A stretch of DNA of 64,000 bases, taken from Tricholomella constricta (taxonomy: Eukaryota; Basidiomycota; Agaricomycetes; Agaricales; Lyophyllaceae). The stretch is from the NCBI GenBank assembly GCA_013368375.1, contig JAACJP010000012.1:496001-560000 (forward strand). Reading direction: 5' to 3'. Below, one piece after another: positions 9,376 through 19,728 of this stretch (within the stretch, counting starts at the first letter, position 1; every line of letters starts with the position of its first letter). Below the pieces are notes generated by a model, which was given only the letters and a program-made list of their open reading frames with translations, was not told the DNA's origin and searched no databases. The translations under genes and the position numbers were made by a program.

Positions 9376-11496
9376 CTACTGTCCTAACCCACTCTTCCTC
9401 TCACTCCCATACAACCCAAAGATACTGTACGTCGGGCTCCGATAGTCCGCATACGCCTGCGGATTCGCATGCTCCAGCCCCATCTGCGAAAGCGAAGGCA
9501 ACGGCGCCGGAAGCGGGATCGAAGGCGGCTTATCGTCGCTCCTTGACCCATTCCTCCTCAGCGCAGGCGCCGCACTCCTCGCACCCGCACCTCCCACCTC
9601 CGCAGGCTTGCTCAGTACCGTCTTGGACATCCGCTTCCCGCTGCTTGCCGCCGCGTGGTCGGCCCTCGCCTTCTGCCCACTGGAATCCAGAAGCATGAGA
9701 CTGCCCAGCGCCGCGCTCGCGTCCATCGCGGTGCTGATGACGGGCAACGACGGGCGTCCGTGGCCCTCGCCCTCGCTTGCCCTCTCGGACGAGGCCTTCT
9801 TCTTGTGGCCATTGCTCGGCTTGCGCAACGGGCGTCTCGCGTCGACAACGCTCAGCGAGTCATCAGGGTACAGCGTGGGCTGTGGCGAGGGCATGGCGCT
9901 GGCCCCGTAGTCTGTCGCGGGAGACGATAGCCCCAGTGCATACGTCAGCGCCTGCGTATCGCGGTCCCTGCGCGACTCCGATTTTGCGACGGACGCCTGG
10001 TACGCCGGCCCCGGCGGCGCGCCGTCTGGCTTGTTCCTGTGTGTATTGTGGTTGTGGCCTTCCGAGGCGTTCGATGCGCGCGGATACGAGCCGGGGGTGT
10101 AGTACGATGATTTGATCCTGCTGCGGCCTCCGTGAGTGGCCGGAGGAGAATTCATCGGTGCGGCCGCGTAGGGTAAGAACGATGGCGAGCCCATTTCAGA
10201 TCCGTCGTAGGCAGACCCTTCCGAGGATCTGTCGGTGGTGGAGATAGTCCCTCGGGATGCCTCGGATGCAAAATTATTGCGGGATCTATCCAGGGCGGCT
10301 TTGGGCTCAGTTCGCTTCAGGACGTTGGAGCCGTCAGCCGTGAAAGTGGTCAGTGGGGAACGCGTGATCGCGAGCCCAACGTTGGTGTGGCTGCTCTGGG
10401 GAGAAGTGGGGTACAGGGACACGGAAGTCGCAGATATCCTATTCGCAGTCCTTGACAAAGCGCCCTTGAGCTGTTGTAGCGATGCTTGGTATGGCGAGCC
10501 CCCAGACGTCAGGACCGGCACGCTTTGGGTGTGTGCATGGCCAGAGATACGGTACTGCGGTCGGCCATGATGCAAAACATTTCCTTGTAGGTTAGGCGAG
10601 CGGGCATATCCGTAGGATTTTCCACCAGCGGTGCTTTCGGGTTTAGCGGTGTCTTCAGGTTTGGTTATTGAAATTGTCGGCCGGGGATACTGTGACCACG
10701 ACCACATCGCGCCGTTGCTTCCAGATATCCTTTCCTTACCACCGAAGATGGGCGATTCTTCCATCGGAAATCTCTTGTCATCCGCGAAGGGATCGTCCAG
10801 GATCGGGCGTGAGGGCTTAGGGCGAGGGCGCCGAGTAGGACGAGAGAAGTACTTGATCAAGGAAAAGACTCCTATGAGAAGGACGCCGGAGCCAACAGCC
10901 AGTAATACAATGAGCGGTATAGATAGTTTGCGCGGTTGTGATGTTTTATGAACCTCGGTGGCACTCACCGCTGAAGGTTCCGGACCTTCATAGGCTGAGT
11001 TGAAGGGCTCATCGGTAGGAGAAGGAACAGAGCGAGAGGAATTCAAATCCAGAGACATCAGCGGCCGCAGAGAAGAGAAGGTCGGAGAAGGCAAGCCTGT
11101 CTTGCTGAGCGGGACTGAATGCACCGTTTGACCTGGAAAGGCAGAAAGACCCGTAGAAGAAATAGATAGTAGCGTTGCAGTAGGCCTGAATCCCGTATCT
11201 GGAATAGGATTGGGTATCGCTGTTACTTCCCCGCCAAGGTGGCCGTTCTTCTGGAGCAGGACCTTGTGCTTGCCATCGCGATCGGCTGAGTGCAGGGTTT
11301 GAATTGCGATAACTTCATCTGTTTGAGTGTTCTTCGAAGAGCCCCTAGAGCTGGTTTTGTATTTTCGGTGTATTCGGACAAAGCGGTGTGAGACCTTGTG
11401 GTTGGTTGCTCTTGAGGCGTTGAGACGACGTCCAGGCGTCTTATTCTGGCTAGAGAGACTGTGAGGCAACCGATGAGTTCTGCCAGTAAGCGGCAT
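9376..11496 (-). CDS. Single-pass membrane protein, fungal conserved hypothetical
   Basis: An uninterrupted frame of 706 residues, unusually long and intron-free for this window. The N-terminal ~195 residues are Ser/Thr-rich and basic without an obvious signal peptide. One clear membrane helix follows at about residues 196-220 (IPLIVLLAVGSGVLLIGVFS), then a basic stop-transfer RPTRRPRPKPSRP. The remaining ~480 residues are low-complexity, rich in Ser, Pro, Tyr and Gly, and end SPTYSIFGLYGSERKSGLGQ. This layout resembles fungal type-I or signal-anchor proteins such as wall-stress sensor-like proteins, but no Cys-rich WSC domain is visible and I assign no function. It shares a ~490 bp upstream region with the divergent Crb2-like gene. 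Confidence 0.7.
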   Translation of the reverse strand: MPLTGRTHRLPHSLSSQNKTPGRRLNASRATNHKVSHRFVRIHRKYKTSSRGSSKNTQTDEVIAIQTLHSADRDGKHKVLLQKNGHLGGEVTAIPNPIPDTGFRPTATLLSISSTGLSAFPGQTVHSVPLSKTGLPSPTFSSLRPLMSLDLNSSRSVPSPTDEPFNSAYEGPEPSAVSATEVHKTSQPRKLSIPLIVLLAVGSGVLLIGVFSLIKYFSRPTRRPRPKPSRPILDDPFADDKRFPMEESPIFGGKERISGSNGAMWSWSQYPRPTISITKPEDTAKPESTAGGKSYGYARSPNLQGNVLHHGRPQYRISGHAHTQSVPVLTSGGSPYQASLQQLKGALSRTANRISATSVSLYPTSPQSSHTNVGLAITRSPLTTFTADGSNVLKRTEPKAALDRSRNNFASEASRGTISTTDRSSEGSAYDGSEMGSPSFLPYAAAPMNSPPATHGGRSRIKSSYYTPGSYPRASNASEGHNHNTHRNKPDGAPPGPAYQASVAKSESRRDRDTQALTYALGLSSPATDYGASAMPSPQPTLYPDDSLSVVDARRPLRKPSNGHKKKASSERASEGEGHGRPSLPVISTAMDASAALGSLMLLDSSGQKARADHAAASSGKRMSKTVLSKPAEVGGAGARSAAPALRRNGSRSDDKPPSIPLPAPLPSLSQMGLEHANPQAYADYRSPTYSIFGLYGSERKSGLGQ

Positions 11497-11988
11497 GTGA
11501 GACGTAATATGCGTTTTAATGGTCTACGACCGGCGCAACCAGGAGCAAGGGACTGTAGATGGTGTAGGTAACGAACAGGACGCGTGAGTTAACCATACTA
11601 CCTACCCAAGTATTATTTGGTGTTGTTAGCTCGCACGCGTCCTGACTCGTCACGTTACCACTGACTTGATAACCCCTTGCACATATATTTTGCAGCGCCT
11701 TCAAAGTCTGTCCTGACTGCAGATGCAGGTGGTAGGTTAAGCACACCTGGTCTACCAAGCAAGGTACCAGGTGACCGGTGACCAACCATCGATTAGCGAA
11801 TGTGAACTGACTCGGATATTGAACCTGAGTGCAGCCCTGGACGGACACTCCATTTATCATCAAACAAATTCAGTTCAATATACAAAATAACGACAATCGC
11901 GACCCAGCAACACTTTTTTCACTTCGCCGTCATCACCTCTGGAGGCAACGTGAAAAAGACGCGTCAGCACTCAGGATGAGCACTTTTG
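11497..11988. promoter_or_regulatory. Divergent intergenic region, probable shared promoter
   Basis: 492 bp between the starts of the minus-strand membrane protein and the plus-strand Crb2-like gene. A 115-codon minus-strand frame (11516-11863) lies here. It has several Cys but no recognised domain and I did not call it. No clear TATA box or repeat was identified. Confidence 0.35.
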
Positions 11989-14900
11989 ATGGCAGCAGGC
12001 ATGTCCGCTCAGAGTCTCTAATCTCTTCGCCATAGCTAATGGTAGAGATCCTATTTTCAGTGACTTGGAAGGCGAAACACAGGCCACACAACTTCTTGAG
12101 AGCATGTTGGACCCCGGGGACTCGAGCTGGAAGACTAGCAACATGCGCAATCAGGCTCCTGAGGACGATCGCGTCGTGACGAGGGAATCAGACTCTTCGC
12201 CTTCGCGGAATTTGAGCTCCTTGGCGAGTTATCACTTTCACGGCCTAGCGCAAACACAGACTCAACAACTGGACGATGAGGTGGAGGTGAACGAGGGCTC
12301 ACAGAAGGAAAACATCAGCAATCATAAAGCTCGTAGAGGGGAGGGCCGGGAGGTCTCGGCGCCACTACCTTCAAGCGCATCGCGTGAGGGTCTATCAGGA
12401 CTCCCTGCTTCGGGCCTTACAAAGGTGAGGGATATAAAGTTTTCAATAGTACAAGTACAATGCTGAAATCATCCCTTTGAAGCCCAAAGTAGCCGGTGTC
12501 AAAGCAGTCTCTTTTCAATCTCCTTGCGGAAAGTCGAACCACCTTCAAACCACCCACAGCCCTGCACATCGTAATCCATCTCGGTCAACGACTTATCCCG
12601 CCGCTGGAAACAACATCACGAAGCGCGGGACATCACCTATCTCTTCGCAAGACTCTTTTGGTATTCTGGAACAGGACCCGGAGCAGGCATTCCTCGCTAC
12701 GTCGAAGCAATTCAACGTTCCTCTTTCAGATTTACCGCGCGTCGTTCTACCCAGTGCAAAGGAATCGAGAAGTGGTCCACAAAGCCTCAACTCGATGCAC
12801 TCGTCGAGAACACCCTCTAGCCGGTACCGACGGTCGCCATCACCAGCGGAGGGTACCATTCTTGTCGAATCGACGCCCTCTATTTCTGGCGGCTCACAGT
12901 CACAACCGTCACAGCCATTTCAGGAAACTCAACTCATTGACAGTCAACCAGAAATGGTTGGCCGTCAGCCGGACGACATGGAAATCGATATGCCGATAGA
13001 CCATGCAGGCGATATTTCTCGATATTCAACGGACGACTGCTTGAGCGATGCACCCTCCTCCAGCTACTTGAGGCATTACGAACGTGACGAAGACGAGCCG
13101 CCACCACCGGTGCTCGAAGCGACGCAACCCTCTACACAGGTGGAAGAAGACCATGACATGGATCGCGAGCCGCTTCACCCTTTCGATGCTCCCGTTGGCG
13201 GATCCCACGCTTATAGCGGGACCATTCAGTCCACTACGACTACCCATTCAAGGAACCTGCTGAGCATGGTTGATCCCAAGAAGAGGTATCGTTATCAGCA
13301 GTATATCGATCAGCCAGTGGGTCGACCGCACGTGCAGCACAACCTACCAGCGTCATCGAGCACCAACGAGGGTATAAGTGCGACCCAAGAGGAGACTCAG
13401 CCATCCTTTGAGCCAGAGACCATGCCACCCCCGAGGCAATTTCCAGCACGCCGGAACGCGGTACCCAGTCCACTTTCTCCTCAATACCACGGCGAATCGG
13501 ATACGAGGGGCATTATGGAGCAAACGCAGCCGTCTTGCGAGAAGGAATTGCCAAAGCCGCCCCAGAGACGTTTTCCCGCCCGCCTACAGCCTCCGCCACC
13601 CCCCAGACCTCAGGCCGGATCCTCACATATCCTTGACCAACCTGGCGATGACCAAATGGAAATTGTTCCGGATTCCGAACCTCTCCGGGATGAGGGCATG
13701 TTGGATTCACCAAAGGTTACTGTGCGGAGCCCGGGCAAGAAGCAGCGTAGATCAAGTCCACCAGATATTACGGCGCGCGAAATTGTCGAAGACTCGATGA
13801 TAGCTAATAGGAGTGAGAAGCAAGTGTCCGCCGAGGAACTTGGCAAAGCGTTGTTCCCTAATAAAGAGGATGAGGAGGAAGATGATGAAGAGGATATCCC
13901 TCTCGCTGCCGTGGTCTCCAATCGGGATAGGAGATTGGCCGTTGGTCATGCTGCTGCGAAAGGGAAAGACAAAGCACATGTTCAGGAACGTCGTGCGAAC
14001 CAACCTTCTGCTACTCGCCAGGTATTTCTTTACATCCTCTCTCTTTGATCTCCAGTTTATTTTGTTGACTATGTATGCAAAACAGACTACATCGACTGGA
14101 TCTAGGAAGTCGGGCTTTCAAGCGTCTGCTGCAGGTTCTACCAATGCTCGCATAACTCGCGCGTCGGCTTCACTTCCAGCCAAGAAGGCTTCAGCTGTCG
14201 CTCGTTCCTGGGAAAATGGAGAGGTCCCATCCTCTCTCCCAGAACAAGACCATGGGAAGGCGGAACCTATGACCGCCGCTGCGAAGAAAGGAAAGGGCAA
14301 GGCTGCTTCTGCACAACCTTGTGTGAAACCCAAACGGAGGTCAGCATTACCGGCAGGGAGATCCCGCAGGCGTGCTGTACCAGACGATGACGAGTCTCCG
14401 CTTTCGGCATCCGACCGCGAGCTCTTGATGCAAGCTGTGGATGATGACGATGACGGCACCGAGCCCGCAGATGAAGAATATCAGGACCCAGATTTTGCGG
14501 GCCCCTCGACTCGAAAGCGAAAGCGCAGCACTGCGCCAACGAAGGCAACTAAGGCTAATTCCAAAATTTCCAAAAAGGCCGCCAAAGTATCCTCGGTCAC
14601 CCCGTCCACGAGACAGAAGGCCAAAAGGCTGCGATCAGCGACGTCCGCCAGCAAGACGGGTGATCGGGAACCTACTCGGGTCTTTGCTCTCTGGAAGCAG
14701 GACGGTCATTTCTATTCTGGCACTGTTCATTCGTATGCAGGTGGGTCGCGTTACGTCGTCCACTTTGACGACACGACGGAGGGCATCGTCAACATTGATC
14801 AAATGCGGTTCCTTGACCTCCGCGTCGGCGACGATGTTCTTGTTCCTGAGTTTACGCGTGGCGTCAAAGTTGTTGACATTGCCAAACTTGAATCCTCTGA

Positions 14901-16043
14901 ACTCGTGAGCGTTCGTCTGGACCCTGCTATCATAGAGGTCCCGCTACAGGCCATCAAGATTGCAAGCAAAACTATCAGTTATGCCTGGAAGGATCGCACT
15001 GTTTCCCCCGACACCGTCGTCACGACCATCAAACCTGAACGCGTCAAACCAAGCCCGACGCCGTCCAGAGTTTCCCTTGTCAGTGGTCCATCCACTCGTA
15101 ACCTCCGCAGCAGTATATTCGACAAAACGGCTCTGGTCGTTACCATCTCGTCCAACGGAAACTGGGAGAAAGACAAGGGGACTATAATGTCTGCCATAAC
15201 CAATCACGGTGGTTGCGTCATCAATGACTGGTCTGACGTTATACGGATGGAGGGGAAACATTCCCACTCAAACAATCGATGGGTCATACAGAGGAGCGAG
15301 GCGCAGTGGACAGGGAGTGACGAGATTGAGCGAGTTTTCCTTCTCGCAGATGATTCAAGCGCCAAGCCTAAATTCTTGATCGCTTTGGCGTTAGGCATAC
15401 CCTGCTTATCCGTCACTTGGCTTCACAACTCTGTCGAAGCAGTAAGCATTCTCTTCCGGCATTGCAAATTGTTTAATGACTTCGATTTCAAGGGAGTAGA
15501 GAAGGATTGGCTAGCATATATGCTACCTCAAGGATACTCAGAGGCGTTAGGTGCTCGGGCCTCTCAACAAGTCGACGTCGACTGGGGCAACAGCGTCCAC
15601 CAACTCAACGACATCATGGACAACAGAGTTCCATGCAAATTATTCGATGGGAAGTCAATCTTGTGTGTTGGTTCCGAGATGGTACCGGCACCCAAAGGGA
15701 AGAAAGTAAGGCTAGCCTGGCTCCCTTGCTGCGACATTTCTCTGAGACTTTTATATAGTTCACAGGCGCGGAGGAGAAGACACAGGAAGCTCATAATGCA
15801 GTCACTCGCATCATCCTGGCCATGGGTGCGGACCGCGTTGAAGCTATCAGCGACCTGAAATATGCTTCCGCCCCTATTTCCTCGTTCGGCTTCGTGATCG
15901 TTAAGGAAGCTAGTCACTTCGGCCCACACTTGGAGAATGGAACAACCGTACACTGGCCCTGGGTGAAGGATTGCCTCATTGCATCTAGACTTCTGCCTAT
16001 TCCAGAATGGGGACCGCAGAATTCAGAATCTCAGGACGCCTGA
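11989..16043 (+). CDS. DNA-damage checkpoint adaptor, Crb2/Rad9/53BP1-like (Tudor + BRCT)
   Basis: Nuclear mediator that binds modified histones at breaks and passes the signal to the effector kinase. A tiny first exon 11989-12002 (MAAGI...) joins at 12061 to an acidic region with TQ dipeptides (GETQATQLL, AQTQTQQL, EATQPSTQ, EETQPSFEPE, MEQTQPSCEK), likely ATM/ATR-type kinase sites. A Tudor-like block follows at 14680-15000 (TRVFALWKQDGHFYSGTV, YVVHFDDTTEGIV). A C-terminal BRCT pair comes next (TALVVTISSNGNWEKDKG at 15128; CLSVTWLHNSV; second repeat WVKDCLIASRLLPIPEW near 15960). Introns at 12425-12482, 14021-14085 and two within the BRCT region. Ends SESQDA at 16043. The first-exon choice is the weakest point. 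Confidence 0.82.
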
Positions 16044-16368
16044 ATGACATTAAGAATATCTCTTTGGAGTTGTACAGTACATTTCTTGCTCGCTATAAGT
16101 ATATCTGCTCGTGTGCTAATCAATACTTGTATCTATTGTGATATACCAAGCCATGAACTACAAATTCAACTCGAATACATATAGTCTACGATGCCACGTT
16201 CGCAATGAAATGTAAGAGGATATTGCCTGCTCCGCATCGGGAACATGTGTAGGTTACCTATGCGAGCATGCGATAGATGAAAAGTTCGGGTGGCGCAACC
16301 ACAAGATGGAAGCACTCTAACGTGATCGAAGCGCTCAGCGATAGTGTGGGGTAGTAAAGTCTGGGTGA
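16044..16368. other. Convergent intergenic spacer
   Basis: 325 bp between the stop codons of the Crb2-like gene and the BRI3-like gene. It should hold both 3' UTRs and polyadenylation sites; I see no further gene. Confidence 0.4.
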
Positions 16369-16831
16369 TCATAATCTAACTCCACACCGAGAACAAACCC
16401 TCTCAGTATCCAAACTAGCATTGAGCATCGCTAGTGAGCCCTGGTCTGAAGTTTATGGCTGTAAAAAAAAGCTTACCACAAACATATAAAACCGATAGGA
16501 AAACAGAACTGATGGGATGCTCAGAAGGGGCGAATCCTACGGTTGAGAACTCACGATCGCGGCGAGGATACCACAGAGGCCAAAGCGTATGCTGCTGTTG
16601 TGATGTCCTTGCATACAGGGTGACATATATACTGTACGCGATGGGATTTTTGAAAGCTGCACATCGTTCAAAATGAAGAGACGTACTCTGATTCACGGGG
16701 GCCTGGTACTGCGGCTGCGGCATCATTGGAGTGGAAGGACCGTAGGAAGATGGTTGTCCATATCCTCGTTCCGAGGGTTGTGCATAGGGGGGAGGAGCTG
16801 GCGCAACATAACCCTCTGGCTTGTCCGACAT
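16369..16831 (-). CDS. BRI3 (brain protein I3)-like small membrane protein
   Basis: A short gene broken by several introns. Exon 1 (start 16831) encodes MSDKPEGYVAPAPPPYAQPS and a Pro/Gln/Tyr-rich tail. After one or two introns the frame gives GHHNSSIRFGLCGILAAI, joins over a ~50 bp intron to FCFPIGFICL, and over a last ~60 bp intron to CLDTERVCSRCGVRL and a stop at 16369-16371. The order (PY-rich N-terminus, one hydrophobic hairpin or helix, then a CxxC ending) matches the BRI3 family of endolysosomal membrane proteins. Function in fungi is unknown. The exact first splice junctions (between 16690 and 16600) are uncertain. It shares a 190 bp divergent promoter with the chromodomain gene. Confidence 0.7.
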
Positions 16832-17021
16832 GGTTTAGAAGAAGGTTGGAAAACCTCCCCTATGACTCGAACCTGTCGCAACTTAAGACATAACTAGCTA
16901 CGGAAGTGAATGAAACCTCCTTTCTTGGATACTTTACAGATGACTACGTTACGTAAGTAACTCAGGTACACGTGCCACTAATAAATAAGGGCTAATTCCC
17001 GAAACTTGACCTGCAGCAGCC

Positions 17022-19628
17022 ATGAGCGGCGAAGAAGAAGAGTACGAAGTCGGTAAGTTGCATTGCACTGCACTCAATCGTCCTATTCACCTTCTTCACA
17101 GAATCTATCAAACAGGCGCGTGTCGAGAAAGCAAGTGGGAGAAAGAAGAACCTCGTATGGGTGCGTGTCCTTAGCAATGTTGCAATTAGTGTATCTGATC
17201 GTTTCCTCAAGAAATACCACGTCCGGGTGAGTACTCAAGCTTAGAATCTTTTAATCGATCTAATCCGACTTTTGCGACGCGTTAGTGGAAGGGATATGGC
17301 CCTGACGACGATACGTAGGTGCTCGCAGTGATTTCAATTACCGCGTCTGACACTACTCCGACATTGCAGATGGGAACCCGTAGAATCATTCGTTGGCTCT
17401 GAGCACATTATTGAACGGTTTTGGGAGCGTTCCAACGCGGGCGACCGAGACTACCATGACATCAGCCTTTTCAAAGCTGGAGAAGAGTTTCTCATAACGG
17501 GCCCCCCACGTTCGCGTCTATGATACGAACATTTCCTTCACATACTAACATGAATGACTTCCCAGGGCGGAAGCAAAAACGCAAGTCACTTAAGCCCAGC
17601 GTTGCAGCATCGCCGCCGACTTCACCTGGCCAGAGCTCAATTCATGGCCAACAATCGGCGCCATCTGCAAAGGACAAAAGAAGACGCAGTCCGTCTGTTA
17701 TCGAAATTGAGGACTTTGATGATCAGCGACCTCGAAAACGCCCCCGTGAAGCCCAGATTTCTGCAGAACCATCTCAGTCAAGGAAAACAAGGATACCCCT
17801 ACCAGGACGCGACAAAAAGAATGTCAATAAAGAAGCTTCCCGAACTGGCTCCCCGTCTAAGCTTACTCGTCCCACGCCAAATAAATCTGTCCGCGCCTCT
17901 TCTTTCGACGAGATCATTCCCGCATCTGACGAGGAGCTCGAGCAACCCAGCTCCGTCAATGCGCCCCCAGTAACCAGAACAACCCTGGCCGATGATAACG
18001 TTGTACCGGAGGCATCCTGGGCTGATAACAATGGTGCTGGCGATCCTCCGAATATCAGCGGCATAGTATCGGACATCGACATGGGCCGGGAGGACTCGAC
18101 TGCACCTGACCCTCTTTTTGACGACACGAGACAGAACCAGGCCTCCGACCTACCTTCTCACAGAATTAAAGCCGCAAACCCTAAAGTCAAAATGATGGAT
18201 GATCTTAACGTTGCCGATATGGAAGGGGCCATTGCGGTCAAAGCTCGCCTGCTAGGACGGAATGCAGGACCTTCTTCCTCGATGGGCTCTCCCAGTACAG
18301 CACCAAATCGCGTCAATCACTCGACCGGATCGAAGCCAGGTCCTGGAAGGTCGTCATCAGGGTTCCTGAAGAAGAACACGAGCTCTCTACTTACCTTTGA
18401 GAAAGGCGGCCTAAAGACGGTGAAGGGGAGGTACCGCAAGGAAACCCAGGAGAGGTTGAGGGAGCAAGGCCAAGAGAGCCATGACGGAGCAGATGCTTCA
18501 TCAGATGGGTCGCTCTGGGGAAACGAACGGGCGCCCAACGACGAGATACCAGGCTTATCGACGTATTCCGGCGCCCAGGCCCCCCCAACCGCAGAAGAAC
18601 TACTTCGCCTGGCTGGAGCTGACAAAGACAACGACGAAACACTCCCAGACTTTGAAGACGATGCTCATGGTCCCGCCCACCCTATCCCGGAATCAAAACC
18701 GACACTCGCAGAACCGGCGCCAGCACCGTCGACGGAATCTCGCTCTTCTCTTCAACAAAGGTAGGAGGAATGAAGTGCCCGGCTTTCATCTTCATTGACA
18801 CTGTGCATCCCTAGCCTTGCACTCGCGAAAGACAAATTGTTCCCTACAGGTGCCACTAGTGCTGTGATGAGTACCTTGGGCGCAGCTTGGAAGCGGTCAA
18901 CCATTTTTGGCCCCTTGTTCGTTCTTTCACCTTCAATTCTAACGGATCTCTACTAACTATCATAAAGGGGTCTCGGATCAGATTCTGAAAACAAACCTGC
19001 GCCTGAGCCCGTAACCTCTGAATTGTGGGTTCGGATTTCTTTTTTCCGTTACAGATACCTAATGCTTTTAAATTGTTTTAGATCTCGATCCCCGCCATTC
19101 TTCCTGAATCTTGACACATCGGCGTCAATCCCAGTAGTTTTAGCAGAAACATCCCCTGCACCTTCTGGCTCGCCATCTCTTGAATTCATTGTGGGCAACA
19201 AGGGACCGCCTGGTAAATTCTTCAGCCAGAAATCCGCTCTCGCTTTGCTGGATACTGTCCGCACGGGCGGGCCCTCGGCAAAGATTGTCCCAGATGCTAG
19301 CGCGACTCCTGACCACATCAGTCAATTTGAACTTTTCCAGTCACGCCTAAGTTCTGGAGAGCTGGTATGTGGTACCCTCGCCTTTTTGTACTGACATTAA
19401 CAAATCGGTCAGTTCATTGCGATGGCTGGAGTGGAAGTTCTAGCCTTCTGTTCTGATAATGCCCTGCTTTCTCAGCGCCTGAATATCTCCCCTTTGTTGC
19501 TTGGCCACCCCGGCGATGTCCTAGTTGCAAGAGTAGTCATTGAGAATTACTCCGCCTACGCAGATGCTGCACTAGACGCTGACGGTCGACGGTGGAATTG
19601 GGCGCCTGGTTCGGGTGCTGTAGTTTAG
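17022..19628 (+). CDS. Chromodomain protein (chromatin-binding)
   Basis: Starts MSGEEEEYEV; five short exons assemble a classical N-terminal chromodomain: [39 protein letters not shown] and VESFVGSEHIIERFWER. The aromatic cage residues (Y, W, W) that read methylated lysine are present, so binding to a methylated histone tail is inferred. The middle ~400 residues are basic and low-complexity with likely nuclear signals (GRKQKRKSLK, KDKRRRSPSV). The C-terminal part (19080-19628) has a more ordered block (SLEFIVGNKGPPGKFFSQKS, LISPLLLGHPGDVLVARVVI-like) that I do not recognise. No SET or chromo-shadow domain seen, so it is not a Clr4-type methyltransferase or classical HP1. The stop is only 100 bp before RAD54. 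Confidence 0.75.
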
Positions 19629-19728
19629 AGTGCTTGCTATTATTTGTTCTGATCACGATCTGTCACAATGCATGCGTTGTCGTCACAAAGCGCCTGTGAT
19701 CACTCTCGCGTCAACTCGTTCGACTCGG

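Noticed and set aside
11516..11863. 115-codon minus-strand frame in the divergent spacer at 11.5-12 kb
   Set aside because: Contains Cys and Asn-rich parts but no signal peptide, domain or splice partner. Joining it to the membrane protein at 9376-11496 gave no better model.
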